Assembly (NCBI RefSeq): GCF_000745835.1
Contig: NZ_JQKB01000010.1
Span: 91,953-155,952 of the forward strand
Source: Belnapia moabensis DSM 16746
Lineage (GTDB): Bacteria; Pseudomonadota; Alphaproteobacteria; Acetobacterales; Acetobacteraceae
DNA: 64,000 bases
Direction: 5' to 3'
This document shows positions 27,701 through 37,382 of the stretch, in pieces. Numbering within the stretch: position 1 is the first letter of the stretch; every line of letters begins with the position of its first letter. A model generated the notes under the pieces. The model was not told the DNA's origin. It saw nothing but the letters and a program-made list of their open reading frames with translations, and ran no database searches. A program made the position numbers and the translations under genes.

Positions 27701-28474
27701 ATGGAGATGGGAATTGCCGGCAAGCGGGTGCTGATCACCGGCGGGTCGAAGGGGATCGGCCTTGCCTGCGCCGGGGCCTTCGCGGCCGAAGGGTGCGACT
27801 TGGTGCTCGCCTCGCGCGACGGAGCGGCGCTGGAGCGGGCGGCGGAGGGCATCCGGGCGCGGCACAATATCAGCATCGCCGTCCATGCCGGTGATCTCGG
27901 CGATGCCGCGGCGCGTGAGGCGCTGGCCGCGGCGCATCCGGAGATCGACGTGCTGGTGAACAATGCCGGCGCCATCCCGGGCGGGACGCTGGCCGATATC
28001 GACCTCGACCGCTGGCAGGAGGCCTGGGCGCTGAAGGTCTTCGGCTACATCCATCTCTCGCGGCTTTATCTGCCGCGGATGGAGGCGCGAGGCGACGGCG
28101 CCATCGTCAACATCATCGGCATGGCCGGGCGGGCGCCGCGGGCGGATTACATCTGCGGCGCCTCGGGCAATGCGGCGCTGATCGCCTTCACCGCGGCGCT
28201 CGGCGGCAAGTCGACCGATAAGGGCGTCCGCGTGGTCGGCATCGCGCCGGGGGCGACGATGACGGACCGAATTATCACCCTCTCCAAGTCGCGGGCGAAA
28301 ACCAAGTTCGGCGACGAGAACCGCTGGGAGGAGATGCTGGCCGGGCTGCCGCTCGGCCGGGCGGGGAAGCCGGAGGAGATCGCCGACCTCGCGGTGTTCT
28401 GCGCCAGCCCGCGCGGCGGCTATCTCTCCGGCACCACCATCGACGTGGATGGCGGGGCGCAGTTCAGGGGGTAG
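27701..28474 (+). CDS. Divergent short-chain dehydrogenase/reductase (SDR)
   Basis: The 257-residue Rossmann-fold protein has a good cofactor site (TGGSKGIG at about residues 13-20) and the NNAG motif at 87-90. The catalytic tetrad is largely lost: the usual Ser is replaced within VNIIGMAG (about 136-143), only Tyr150 remains in DYICGASGNAAL, and the Lys four positions later is missing (Ala, or Asn if two residues are inserted). The structural Asn is also replaced. A known group of SDRs with such an ICG..GNA segment exists. GGGAGGACG lies upstream of the ATG. The 3' end overlaps the converging VOC gene by 11 bases. Confidence 0.85.
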   Translation: MEMGIAGKRVLITGGSKGIGLACAGAFAAEGCDLVLASRDGAALERAAEGIRARHNISIAVHAGDLGDAAAREALAAAHPEIDVLVNNAGAIPGGTLADIDLDRWQEAWALKVFGYIHLSRLYLPRMEARGDGAIVNIIGMAGRAPRADYICGASGNAALIAFTAALGGKSTDKGVRVVGIAPGATMTDRIITLSKSRAKTKFGDENRWEEMLAGLPLGRAGKPEEIADLAVFCASPRGGYLSGTTIDVDGGAQFRG

Positions 28475-29222
28475 CGCGAGTCCCGAGTAGCGCGAAGAAG
28501 GCGCCTTGCGGGTCGAAGCCCTGGAGGACCCAGGCCTCGCCCGGGACTGCCATCGGCCCGTTGACGATCTGGCCGCCGGCCTCGCGCACCCGGCCGGCGG
28601 CGGCGTCGATGTCGCCGACGGCGATGTAGAAGCACCAGAAGGGGCGGGGGATGGCATCCGGCTTGTTGAACATGCCGCCTATCGCCGGGCCGCCGAGGCG
28701 GAAGGTCTGGTAGGTGCCGAGCGGGCCGATATCCACCGCCTCCGCCCGTTGCCAGCCGAAGAGCGTGGCGTAGAAGTCGAAGGCGGCGGGCCAGTCGGCC
28801 GCCGCCAGCTCGTTCCAGCCGACATGGCCCGGCGTGCCGATGGGCTGCGGCTCGGGCAGGGTGCCGGCGAAGATGGCGAAGACGGCGCCCTGCGGATCGC
28901 CGAGGACGGCGAAGCGGCCGATCCCGATGCTGCGGGGCGGGACATGGACCACGCCGCCGAGTGCCGTGGCGCGGGCGAGGGTCGCGTCCACGTCATCGAC
29001 CAGGATATGGCCGACCCAGCCGGGGAGGGCGCCTTTGGCCATATCGGCCTGCTTCAGCGGCAGCAGGCCGGCGGCGGGGCGGTCGCCGGCGGTCAGCAGG
29101 GTATAGGGCTGGTCCGGCGTGGAGGCATCGCGGGTACCCCAGCCGGTGACGGTGCCGTAGAAACGGGTGGCCGCCTCGGGGTCGGGCACCATCAGCTCGT
29201 GCCACGCGAAGTATCCCGTCAT
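28464..29222 (-). CDS. Two-domain VOC (glyoxalase/dioxygenase-fold) protein
   Basis: A 252-residue protein with two vicinal-oxygen-chelate domains. Each begins in the same way (YFAWHELMVPDPEAATRFY and later HVGWNELAAADWPAAFDFY) and ends with the conserved beta-strand around DPQGAVFAIF or DPQGAFFALL. Such tandem proteins are usually annotated as glyoxalase or bleomycin-resistance like; the substrate is unknown. The start overlaps the stop of the CinA-C gene (ATGA), so the two form an operon. It converges on the SDR gene. Confidence 0.87.
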   Translation of the reverse strand: MTGYFAWHELMVPDPEAATRFYGTVTGWGTRDASTPDQPYTLLTAGDRPAAGLLPLKQADMAKGALPGWVGHILVDDVDATLARATALGGVVHVPPRSIGIGRFAVLGDPQGAVFAIFAGTLPEPQPIGTPGHVGWNELAAADWPAAFDFYATLFGWQRAEAVDIGPLGTYQTFRLGGPAIGGMFNKPDAIPRPFWCFYIAVGDIDAAAGRVREAGGQIVNGPMAVPGEAWVLQGFDPQGAFFALLGTRATP

Positions 29223-29707
29223 GGCGCGGCCTCCAGCGCCTCGACCAGCAGACCAAGCAGGCGGGCGCCGAATTCGCGCATGTTGACGATGCGGTCGCCG
29301 TGGCCGGTCTCGACCGTGAGCGTCCGCGCCACAGGGCCGGCGACTGCAAGGCAGGCATGGCCGGCCGGGTAGCCGTAGCGGTTGCCGCTCGGGCCCGTCG
29401 CCCCGGTCTCGCCGAGGGCCCAGACCGTGCCGAGGCGCTGGCGCATCCCTTCGGCCATCATCGCCGCATAGGCCTCGGTGGAGGGGGGCACGCCGTCCAG
29501 CCGCTCGGGCGGGATGGCGAGCAGCGCCTCCCGCGCCGCCCGCGTGTAGACCACGGTGCCGCCGAGGAAATAGGCCGAGGCGCCCGGCACCGCGAGCAGC
29601 GCGGCCGAAACCAGGCCGCCGGCCGAAGATTCGGCGACTGCGATGGTCTCGCCGCGGGCCTTCAGCAGGGCGCCGGCGCGGGCGGCGATGGGCAGCAGGC
29701 TTTCCAT
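29219..29707 (-). CDS. CinA C-terminal domain protein (nicotinamide-nucleotide amidohydrolase type)
   Basis: The 162-residue protein is a stand-alone CinA C-terminal domain, the form known as PncC when it deamidates nicotinamide mononucleotide in NAD recycling. The motif AVAESSAGGLVSAALLAVPG near the N-terminus holds the conserved Ser/Thr region, and GETGATGPSGNRYGYPAG is the second hallmark. GGAGGAGGA lies 6 bases before the ATG at 29707. Family membership is clear; true PncC activity is inferred. It is translationally coupled to the VOC gene and divergent from the tungstate-type transporter. Confidence 0.87.
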   Translation of the reverse strand: MESLLPIAARAGALLKARGETIAVAESSAGGLVSAALLAVPGASAYFLGGTVVYTRAAREALLAIPPERLDGVPPSTEAYAAMMAEGMRQRLGTVWALGETGATGPSGNRYGYPAGHACLAVAGPVARTLTVETGHGDRIVNMREFGARLLGLLVEALEAAP

Positions 29708-29814
29708 TGCGGTCCTCCTCCTCGGCAGGAGAGCCGCCGGGGCGGCGGGCGGCAAGTGAAGATTGACCGCGGCGCCCGGCGCCAGCACCTTCCCGCCGCT
29801 TCCAGGGGGCTTTC

Positions 29815-30519
29815 GTGCAGGATCTGGGTTCCGCCTTCATGGCCGCCATCGCGCTGGTCCGCGACGGGGATGCGGGGATGCTCGCCATCCTCGGCCTGTC
29901 GCTGCGGGTGAGCCTCGCCGCGCTCGGCATCGCGGCGGTGGTGGGGCTGCCGCTCGGGGCGCTGCTGGCCGTCGCGCGTTTCCCCGGGCGGCGGGTGGTG
30001 GTCGTCTCGCTGAACGCGTTGATGGGGCTGCCGCCGGTGGTCGCCGGGCTGCTGGTCTACCTGCTGCTCTCGCGCTCCGGCCCGCTCGGGCATTGGGGGC
30101 TGCTGTTCACGCCGGGGGCGATGGTGATCGCCCAGGCGGTGCTGATCACGCCCATCCTCGCCGCCCTGTCGCGCGGGGTGCTGGAGGCGCTGTGGGAGGA
30201 ATATGCCGAGGCGCTGCGCTCCTTCGGCGCCGGACCCTGGCGGGCGGTGCCGACGCTGCTCTGGGATGGGCGCTTCGCCTTGCTCACCGTGCTGCTGGCC
30301 GGCTTCGGGCGGGCGAGCGCGGAGGTCGGGGCGGTGATCCTGGTCGGCGGGAATATCGAGGGCTTCACCCGGACGATGACGACGGCGATCGCGCTCGAAA
30401 CCAGCAAGGGCGACCTGCCGCTGGCCCTCGCTTTGGGGCTGGTGCTGATGGTGATCGTGCTCGGGGTGAATGCGCTGGCGCAGGTGCTGCGCGATGTCGC
30501 GCTGCGCCGGGCCGGCTGA
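29815..30519 (+). CDS. tupB: ABC transporter permease, tungstate (TupB) type
   Basis: This 234-residue permease has about five or six membrane segments. The coupling motif is EEYAEALRSFGAGPWRAVPTL. The family features VILVGGNIEGFTRTMTTAIALETSKGDL are characteristic of tungstate permeases (TupB). The start is a GTG with AGGGGG 5 bases upstream; an ATG eight codons later is possible. It is the first gene of the operon tupB-tupC-tupA. Tungstate is used for pterin-cofactor enzymes; molybdate cannot be excluded. Confidence 0.88.
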   Translation: MQDLGSAFMAAIALVRDGDAGMLAILGLSLRVSLAALGIAAVVGLPLGALLAVARFPGRRVVVVSLNALMGLPPVVAGLLVYLLLSRSGPLGHWGLLFTPGAMVIAQAVLITPILAALSRGVLEALWEEYAEALRSFGAGPWRAVPTLLWDGRFALLTVLLAGFGRASAEVGAVILVGGNIEGFTRTMTTAIALETSKGDLPLALALGLVLMVIVLGVNALAQVLRDVALRRAG

Positions 30520-31208
30520 TGCTGCCGATCCGGGCGGAGGGGGTGTCCTATGCCGTGGGTGGGGCTGCGATCCTCGATGGGGTGTCGCTCACCATCGCGC
30601 CGGGCGCGCCGATGCTGATCCTCGGGCCGAACGGTGCGGGGAAGTCGGTGCTGCTGCGGCTGCTGCACGGGCTGCTGCGGCCGGAGGCCGGGCGGATCAC
30701 GCCGGCGGCCGCGATTCGCGGAGCGATGGTGTTCCAGCGGCCGGTGCTGCTGCGGCGCTCGGTGCTGGCCAATCTCCGCTACCCGATGGCGCTTGCGGGG
30801 GTGCCGAGGGCGGAGCGGGCGCGGCGGGCCGAGGCGGCACTGGCGGAGGTCGGGCTCTCGACGCTCGCTAGCCGGCCGGCGCGGCGGCTTTCGGGCGGCG
30901 AGCAGCAGCGGCTGGCGCTTGCCCGGGCGGCGGCGCTGGAGCCGCAGGTGCTGTTCCTCGACGAGCCCTGCGCCAGCCTCGACCCGGCGGCGACGCGGGC
31001 GGTGGAGGAGATCATCCGCCGCATCGCCGCGCGGGGAACCAAGATCGTCATGACCACCCATGATCTCGGGCAGGCGCGGCGGCTGGCGGGGGAGGTGGTG
31101 TTCCTGCATCGCGGGCGGGTGGTGGAAGCCGCCTCCGCGGAGCGTTTCTTCGCCGGCCCTGCCAGTGCGGAGGGGGCGGCCTTCCTTCAGGGGGAATTGC
31201 TGTGGTGA
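30519..31208 (+). CDS. tupC: ABC transporter ATP-binding protein, tungstate (TupC) type
   Basis: A 229-residue ATPase. Walker A is GPNGAGKS (about residues 36-43), the signature is LSGGEQQRLALARA, Walker B is LFLDEPCASLD, and the H-loop is MTTHDLGQARR. It starts at the last base of the permease stop region (TGATG) and overlaps the receptor gene by seven bases, showing tight coupling. The substrate follows from the neighbours, not from this protein itself. Confidence 0.9.
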   Translation: MLPIRAEGVSYAVGGAAILDGVSLTIAPGAPMLILGPNGAGKSVLLRLLHGLLRPEAGRITPAAAIRGAMVFQRPVLLRRSVLANLRYPMALAGVPRAERARRAEAALAEVGLSTLASRPARRLSGGEQQRLALARAAALEPQVLFLDEPCASLDPAATRAVEEIIRRIAARGTKIVMTTHDLGQARRLAGEVVFLHRGRVVEAASAERFFAGPASAEGAAFLQGELLW

Positions 31209-32023
31209 GACGGTCTCTGCTGCTGGGCCTGTTGCCGGCCGGTCTCGCCTGGCCAGCGGCGGCGCAGGACCGGTTCATCACTCTCGCCTCGACGACCAGC
31301 ACGGAGCAGTCGGGGCTGTTCGGCCATATCCTGCCGGCCTTCACTCGCGCCAGTGGCATCGGCGTTCGGGTGGTGGCGCTCGGGACGGGGCAGGCGCTGG
31401 ATGTCGGACGGCGCGGCGATGCGGATGCGCTGCTGGTGCATGACAAGGCGGCGGAAGAGCGCTTCGTCGCCGAGGGGTATGGCGGGCCGCGGCGGCAGGT
31501 GATGTACAACGACTTCGTGCTGATCGGCCCGGCCTCCGACCCGGCCGGGATCGCCGGCACCCGCGATGTGGCGGAGGCGTTGCGGCGCGTCTCAGCCAGG
31601 CGGGCGCCTTTCGTCTCGCGCGGCGACCGCAGCGGCACTCATGCGGCGGAATTGCGGCTCTGGCAGGAGGCGGGCATCGACCCGGTGCGGGGGCGCGGGC
31701 AGTGGTACCGCGAGGTGGGGCAAGGGATGGGTCCGGCCCTCAACACCGCGGCGGCGCAGGAAGCCTATCTGCTGTCCGATCGCGGAACCTGGCTCGCCTT
31801 CCGCAACCGGCAGGCGCTCAAGCTCTTGGTGGAGGGAGATGCGCGGCTGCTGAACCAGTATGGCATACTGGCCGTCAGCGCGCAGCGCCATCCGGGCGTG
31901 AAGGCGAGGGAAGCGCAGACCTTCATCGACTGGATCACCGCGGCGGCGGGGCAGGCGGCGATCGCCGGCTACCGCGTCAATGGGGAGCAGTTGTTCTTCC
32001 CCAATGCCGGCTCATCGAAATGA
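31202..32023 (+). CDS. tupA: Tungstate-type ABC substrate-binding protein (TupA)
   Basis: The 273-residue periplasmic receptor has a signal peptide of about 21 residues (cleavage near AAA) and begins with LASTTSTEQSGLFGHILPAF. The TTST motif is the oxyanion site of TupA/WtpA-type receptors. Further family features are FVSRGDRSGTHAAELRLW and the C-terminal NPQ-like NQYGILAVS. The start is GTG at 31202, or GTG at 31205; AGGGGGAA precedes both. Last gene of the tup operon; the usual order is A-B-C, here B-C-A. Confidence 0.9.
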   Translation: MVRRSLLLGLLPAGLAWPAAAQDRFITLASTTSTEQSGLFGHILPAFTRASGIGVRVVALGTGQALDVGRRGDADALLVHDKAAEERFVAEGYGGPRRQVMYNDFVLIGPASDPAGIAGTRDVAEALRRVSARRAPFVSRGDRSGTHAAELRLWQEAGIDPVRGRGQWYREVGQGMGPALNTAAAQEAYLLSDRGTWLAFRNRQALKLLVEGDARLLNQYGILAVSAQRHPGVKAREAQTFIDWITAAAGQAAIAGYRVNGEQLFFPNAGSSK

Positions 32024-32116
32024 ACGCGATGTCGGTTCAGTTTCGTGCAAGGGTCTGGCACTATTCCGTGAGAGATGCGGCGGTGCCGCCAGGGTCTCTG
32101 TAAAGGTAGGTCGTCC

Positions 32117-34585
32117 GTGGATACGCTATCCAATTCATACGTTCCTCTGCCGGCCGAGGCACTCGATGCCGAATCCCTGCGGGCGGCGATCGTGCGGAAG
32201 CTCACCTACGACCTTGGCAAGAGCCAGGCCGGGGCGCGCGACCGCGACTGGTTCATGGCGACGGCGCTCGCCGTGCGCGACCGCATCATCGACCGCTGGC
32301 TGAGCGTGACGCGGGCCGCCTATGAGGGTGGCCAGAAGCAGGTCTACTACCTCTCGCTCGAATTCCTCATCGGCCGGCTGCTGCGGGACGGCGTGACGAA
32401 TCTCGGCCTCGACCAGATGGTGTCCGAGGCGCTGGCGCCGCTCGGCGTCGATTTCGAGAAGGTGCGGCAGGCGGAGCCGGATGCGGCGCTCGGCAATGGC
32501 GGCCTCGGGCGGCTCGCGGCCTGCTTCATGGAAAGCATGGCGAGCCTCGCCATTCCTGCCTTCGGCTATGGCATCCGCTACGAGCATGGGCTGTTCCGCC
32601 AGATCATCCGCGACGGTTGGCAGCAGGAATACCCGGAGGACTGGCTGAATTTCGGCAACCCTTGGGAATATGCCCGGCCGGAGATCGCCTATGACATCGG
32701 CTTCGGCGGCAGCGTCGAGGCGGTGATCGTCTCCGAGGCGCGGATGCGGCATGTCTGGCATCCGGCGGAGACGGTCCAGGCCGTCGCCTATGACACGCCG
32801 GTGGTCGGCTGGCGCGGCGAGCATGTGAACACGCTCCGCCTCTGGTCCGCCCGTGCGGCCGATCCGCTGAAGCTCGACGCCTTCAACTATGGCGACCATG
32901 TCGGCGCGCTGGCCGACCGGGTGCGGCAGGAGAGCATCTGCAAGGTGCTCTACCCGTCCGACGAAAGCCCGGCAGGGCAGGAGCTGCGGCTGAAGCAGGA
33001 GTACTTCTTCGCCTCCGCCGCGCTGCAGGACCTCGTGCGGCGGCACCTGCGGGTCTATGGCGACCTCAAGTCGTTGCCGGACAAGGTCTCGATCCAGCTC
33101 AACGACACGCACCCGGCGATCGCCATCGCCGAGCTGATGCGCATCTGCGTCGACCTGCATGGCATCGCCTGGGACGAGGCCTGGGAGATCACTCAGGGCA
33201 CGGTCAGCTACACCAACCACACCCTGCTGCCGGAAGCACTGGAGAGCTGGGCGGTGCCGCTGATGGAGCGGCTGCTGCCGCGCCACATGCAGATCATCTA
33301 CCTGATCAACGCCTTCCACCTGGACCGGGTGCGGGCGAAGCATCCGGGCGATACGCGGCTGCTCTCCTCCGTCTCGCTGATCGAGGAGGATCATGGGCGC
33401 CGGGTGCGGATGGGACATCTGGCCTTCGTCGGCTCGCACAAGGTGAACGGCGTCTCGGCGCTGCACAGCGATCTGCTGAAGAAGACCGTCTTCAAGGACT
33501 TCCATCAGCTCGAGCCGGGGAAGGTGGTCAACAAGACCAATGGCATCACCTTCCGGCGCTGGCTGCAGCAATGCAACCCGGGACTGACCGGGCTGCTGAC
33601 CGAAGCGATTGGGCCGCGCTTCCTCGACGAGCCGGAGGCGCTGAAGGCGCTGGTACCGCTGGCGGGTGATGCCGGCTTCCAGGCGAAGTTTCTCGGCGTG
33701 AAGCGGCAGAACAAGGAGGCGCTTGCGACGCTGATCCGCAGCCAGCTCGACATCCGCATCGACCCTCATGCCATGTTCGACGTGCAGATCAAGCGCATCC
33801 ACGAATACAAGCGCCAGCTGCTGAACGTGCTGGAGACGATCGCGCTCTATGACGCGATCCGCTCGCAGCCCACCAAGGACTGGGTGCCGCGCGTCAAGAT
33901 CTTCGCCGGCAAGGCGGCGGCGAGCTACCACCGGGCGAAGCAGATCATCAAGCTGGCGCATGACGTAGCGCGGGTGGTCAACAGCGACCCCACGGTGCGC
34001 AACCTGCTGAAGGTTGCCTTCCTGCCGAACTACAACGTCTCGCTGGCCGAGATGATCGTGCCGGCGGCCGATCTCTCCGAGCAGATCTCGACGGCGGGGA
34101 TGGAAGCCTCGGGCACGGGCAACATGAAGCTCGGGCTGAACGGGGCGCTCACCATCGGCACGCTGGACGGCGCCAATGTCGAGATGCTGGAGCATGTCGG
34201 GGCGGAGAACATCTTCATCTTCGGCATGACGACCGAGGAAGTCGAGCAGCGGCGGCGCGACGGCATCCAGGGCTCGGCGGCGGTCGAGGCCTCGCCGCGC
34301 CTGGCCGAGGTGCTGGAGGCGGTGCGTTCCGGCGTCTTCTCCCCGGATGACCGCAACCGCTACACGGATCTGGTGGATGCGCTCTGCGGCAGCGACTACT
34401 TCATGGTCGCGGCCGATTTCGATGCCTATTTCGAGGCGCAGCGCGACGTGGCTTCGCGTTGGGCGGAGGGGGCGGCCTGGCAGCGCTCGGCCATCCTGAA
34501 TACCGCGAATATGGGCTGGTTCTCTTCCGACCGGACCATCCGCGAGTATGCCGAGGAGATCTGGCAGGTGCCGGTGCGGCGCTGA
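32117..34585 (+). CDS. glgP: Glycogen phosphorylase
   Basis: This PLP enzyme releases glucose-1-phosphate from glycogen. From the GTG at 32117 it has 822 residues, the normal length. Visible features include YLSLEFLIGRLL near the N-terminus, the substrate region AALGNGGLGRLAACF, and the PLP-lysine motif EASGTGNMKLGLNGALTIG near residue 670. AAGGTAGG precedes the GTG, and the 14 upstream in-frame residues look unrelated. It opens the glycogen cluster glgP-glgC-glgA-glgX on the plus strand, 107 bases before glgC, which may have its own promoter. Confidence 0.96.
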   Translation: MDTLSNSYVPLPAEALDAESLRAAIVRKLTYDLGKSQAGARDRDWFMATALAVRDRIIDRWLSVTRAAYEGGQKQVYYLSLEFLIGRLLRDGVTNLGLDQMVSEALAPLGVDFEKVRQAEPDAALGNGGLGRLAACFMESMASLAIPAFGYGIRYEHGLFRQIIRDGWQQEYPEDWLNFGNPWEYARPEIAYDIGFGGSVEAVIVSEARMRHVWHPAETVQAVAYDTPVVGWRGEHVNTLRLWSARAADPLKLDAFNYGDHVGALADRVRQESICKVLYPSDESPAGQELRLKQEYFFASAALQDLVRRHLRVYGDLKSLPDKVSIQLNDTHPAIAIAELMRICVDLHGIAWDEAWEITQGTVSYTNHTLLPEALESWAVPLMERLLPRHMQIIYLINAFHLDRVRAKHPGDTRLLSSVSLIEEDHGRRVRMGHLAFVGSHKVNGVSALHSDLLKKTVFKDFHQLEPGKVVNKTNGITFRRWLQQCNPGLTGLLTEAIGPRFLDEPEALKALVPLAGDAGFQAKFLGVKRQNKEALATLIRSQLDIRIDPHAMFDVQIKRIHEYKRQLLNVLETIALYDAIRSQPTKDWVPRVKIFAGKAAASYHRAKQIIKLAHDVARVVNSDPTVRNLLKVAFLPNYNVSLAEMIVPAADLSEQISTAGMEASGTGNMKLGLNGALTIGTLDGANVEMLEHVGAENIFIFGMTTEEVEQRRRDGIQGSAAVEASPRLAEVLEAVRSGVFSPDDRNRYTDLVDALCGSDYFMVAADFDAYFEAQRDVASRWAEGAAWQRSAILNTANMGWFSSDRTIREYAEEIWQVPVRR

Positions 34586-34692
34586 CCGCCCGGGTGGCGA
34601 CGCGGGCGTGATCGCGGGAATGTCGATTCGCAACTGTCGCGCGGATCGATTTACCGGCAATCTGCCCCTGCCGCCACCGGGGGAAGAATGGC

Positions 34693-35976
34693 ATGCCGAG
34701 CAGCCGTGAGTACGGGCCAGAGCGAGTCGAGGGGCCTCTGGCGCGGACCGCCATGGCCTTCGTCCTGGCCGGCGGGCGCGGCAGCCGGCTGATGGAGCTG
34801 ACGGACCGTCGGGCCAAGCCGGCGGTCTATTTCGGCGGCAAGTCGCGGATCATCGACTTCGCCCTCTCGAACGCCATCAATTCCGGCATCCGGCGCGTGG
34901 CGGTGGCGACGCAGTACAAGGCGCACAGCCTGATCCGCCATCTCCAGCGCGGCTGGACCTTCCTGCGGCCGGAGCGGAACGAGAGCTTCGACATCCTGCC
35001 CGCCAGCCAGCGTGTCTCGGAGCAGAACTGGTATCTCGGCACGGCGGATGCGGTGTTCCAGAACGCCGACATCATCGCCGACATGGCGCCGCGGCACATC
35101 GTGCTCCTGGCCGGCGATCATATCTACAAGATGGACTACGAGAAGATGCTGGCGCAGCACGTCGAGAGCGGCGCCGACGTCACCGTCTCCTGCATGGCGG
35201 TGCCGCGGCTCGAGGCGCGCGGCTTCGGAGTGATGAAGGTCGACCAGACGGCGCGAATCGTCGAATTCCTGGAGAAGCCGGCGGATCCGCCAGGCATTCC
35301 GGACCGGCCGGAACTGGCGCTGGCCAGCATGGGCATCTACGTGTTCGAGATGCGCTTTTTGCTCGACCTGCTGCGGCGGGATGCGGAGGACCCGAATTCG
35401 GAGCACGACTTCGGCAAGGACATCATCCCCTGGCTGGTGCGGAACGGGAATGCCGTAGCGCATCGCTTCGAGCGGTCCTGCGTGCGCTCATCGTCCGAGT
35501 TCCAGCCCTACTGGCGCGATGTGGGAACGGTCGACGCCTATTGGGAGGCCAATATCGACCTGACCGACATCGTCCCGCCGCTCGACCTCTTCGACCGCGA
35601 CTGGCCGATCTGGACCTATGCGGAGATCACGCCGCCGGCGAAATTCGTCCATGATGTCGTGGGGCGAAAGGGTGAAGCGATCTCCTCGCTCGTCTCAGGC
35701 GGGTGCATCATCTCGGGGGCGTCGGCGCATCGGTCGCTGCTCTTCACCGGAGTGCATCTGCATAGCTGGTCGAAGGTGGAGGGCGCGGTGCTGCTGCCGC
35801 AGGTGGATGTCGGGCAGCATGCGCGGCTGACCAACGTGGTGGTGGACCGGGGCGTGCGGATTCCACCTGGTCTCGTCGTCGGCGAGGACCCGGTGGAGGA
35901 TGCGCGCCGCTTCCGCCGGACGGAGAAGGGCATCTGCCTCGTAACCCAGGCGATGCTGGACAAGCTGCAGGGATGA
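34693..35976 (+). CDS. glgC: Glucose-1-phosphate adenylyltransferase
   Basis: GlgC makes ADP-glucose, the committed step of bacterial glycogen synthesis. The 427-residue protein shows the nucleotide-binding N-terminus [20 protein letters not shown], the following [15 protein letters not shown], the active-site GDHIYKMDY and a C-terminal left-handed beta-helix for allosteric control. GGGGGAAG precedes the ATG. The stop overlaps the glgA start by four bases. Confidence 0.97.
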   Translation: MPSSREYGPERVEGPLARTAMAFVLAGGRGSRLMELTDRRAKPAVYFGGKSRIIDFALSNAINSGIRRVAVATQYKAHSLIRHLQRGWTFLRPERNESFDILPASQRVSEQNWYLGTADAVFQNADIIADMAPRHIVLLAGDHIYKMDYEKMLAQHVESGADVTVSCMAVPRLEARGFGVMKVDQTARIVEFLEKPADPPGIPDRPELALASMGIYVFEMRFLLDLLRRDAEDPNSEHDFGKDIIPWLVRNGNAVAHRFERSCVRSSSEFQPYWRDVGTVDAYWEANIDLTDIVPPLDLFDRDWPIWTYAEITPPAKFVHDVVGRKGEAISSLVSGGCIISGASAHRSLLFTGVHLHSWSKVEGAVLLPQVDVGQHARLTNVVVDRGVRIPPGLVVGEDPVEDARRFRRTEKGICLVTQAMLDKLQG

Positions 35977-37382
35977 GTCTCGGCGTATTGGCGGTTGCCT
36001 CGGAATGCTTCCCGCTGGTGAAGACGGGGGGGCTCGCAGATGTAGTGGGCGCCCTGCCGAGGGTGCTGGCGGGGGAGGGGATCGCTGTCACGACGCTGCT
36101 GCCTGGCTATCCGGCGGTGCTGGCGGCACTCGAAGGCGCGGAGGCGATTCGGGACTGGTCCGAGCTGTTCGGCGGGCCGGCGCGGCTGGTGCGGGGGCGG
36201 GCGGCCGGGCTCGACCTGTTGGTGCTGGAGGCCGCGCATCTTTTCGGCCGTGAGGGCAACCCGTATCTCGGGCCGGATGGGCAGGACTGGGCGGACAATC
36301 CGATTCGCTTCGCCGCGTTGAGCCGGGCGGCGGCGGAGGTGGCGGAGGGGTTCGATGCCGTCCATGCGCATGACTGGCAGGCAGGGCTCGTCGGGGCCTA
36401 TCTGCGCGGGGCGCGGCCGCTGGTCTTCACCATCCATAACCTCGCCTTCCAGGGGCGGTATCCGGCGGAGGTCTTCGTTCGTCTCGGCTTGCCGGCGGAG
36501 GCCTTCGCTGTCGAAGGGGTTGAGTATTTTGGAGGCATCGGCTTCCTCAAGGCGGGGCTGCACTATGCCGACCGGATCACCACCGTCTCGCCGACCTATG
36601 CGATCGAAATCCGCAGGCCGGAGGGCGGAATGGGGCTGGACGGGCTGCTGCGGCATCGCGCCGCGGTGGTGAGCGGCATCCTCAACGGGCTGGATACGGC
36701 GGAGTGGAACCCGGCGACGGACCGGCATCTGGCGGGGCGCTTCTCGTTGGCGGAGCCGGGGGGACGGGCGGCCAACAAGGCGGCGTTGCAGGCGCGGTTC
36801 GGGCTGGAGGAGGGTGGGCCACTCTTCCTTTTCGTCGGGCGGCTGGCCTGGCAGAAGGGGATCGACCTGGTGCTGGATGCGCTGCCGGCGCTGCTGGCGG
36901 AGGGCGCGCAGCTTGCCATCCTCGGCACCGGGGACCGTGCGCTGGAGGCGCGGTGCCGGGAAGTGGCGGCGGCGAACCCCGGGCGGGTCGGGGCGGTGAT
37001 CGGCTTCGATGAGGGGTTGGCGCGGCTCGGCTATGGTGGGGCGGATGCGGTGCTGGTGCCCTCGCGCTTCGAGCCCTGCGGCCTCGCCCAGCTCTGCGCG
37101 CTGCGTTACGGAGCGCCGCCGGTGGTGGCGCGGGTCGGTGGCCTCGCCGATACGGTGATCGACGCCAATGAGGCAGCGCTGGCGGCCGGGGTGGCGACGG
37201 GGGTGCAATTCGCGCCGCCTTCCGACGAGGCGCTGGCGGGGGCGCTGCGGCGGACTTCGGCGCTCTGGCGAGACGAGGCGGCCTGGGACGCGATGCGGCG
37301 GAATGCGCTGGCGGCCGATGTCTCCTGGGCGCGCTCGGCCGGGCGCTATGCGGACTTGTTCAGGGGATTGGTGAATGGCTGA
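35973..37382 (+). CDS. glgA: Glycogen synthase (ADP-glucose dependent)
   Basis: This GT5 glycosyltransferase extends alpha-1,4-glucan from ADP-glucose. The 469-residue sequence begins with the glucan/ADP-glucose motif [13 protein letters not shown] (about residues 16-28). The C-terminal nucleotide site is [17 protein letters not shown] with the conserved Glu and [10 protein letters not shown]. It is coupled to glgC (ATGA overlap) and overlaps glgX by eight bases. Confidence 0.96.
   Translation: MSLGVLAVASECFPLVKTGGLADVVGALPRVLAGEGIAVTTLLPGYPAVLAALEGAEAIRDWSELFGGPARLVRGRAAGLDLLVLEAAHLFGREGNPYLGPDGQDWADNPIRFAALSRAAAEVAEGFDAVHAHDWQAGLVGAYLRGARPLVFTIHNLAFQGRYPAEVFVRLGLPAEAFAVEGVEYFGGIGFLKAGLHYADRITTVSPTYAIEIRRPEGGMGLDGLLRHRAAVVSGILNGLDTAEWNPATDRHLAGRFSLAEPGGRAANKAALQARFGLEEGGPLFLFVGRLAWQKGIDLVLDALPALLAEGAQLAILGTGDRALEARCREVAAANPGRVGAVIGFDEGLARLGYGGADAVLVPSRFEPCGLAQLCALRYGAPPVVARVGGLADTVIDANEAALAAGVATGVQFAPPSDEALAGALRRTSALWRDEAAWDAMRRNALAADVSWARSAGRYADLFRGLVNG

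Noticed and set aside
32056..32071. TGGCAC in front of glgP as a sigma-54 promoter
   Set aside because: The -12 GC element is missing at the required distance (CGTG in place of TTGC).
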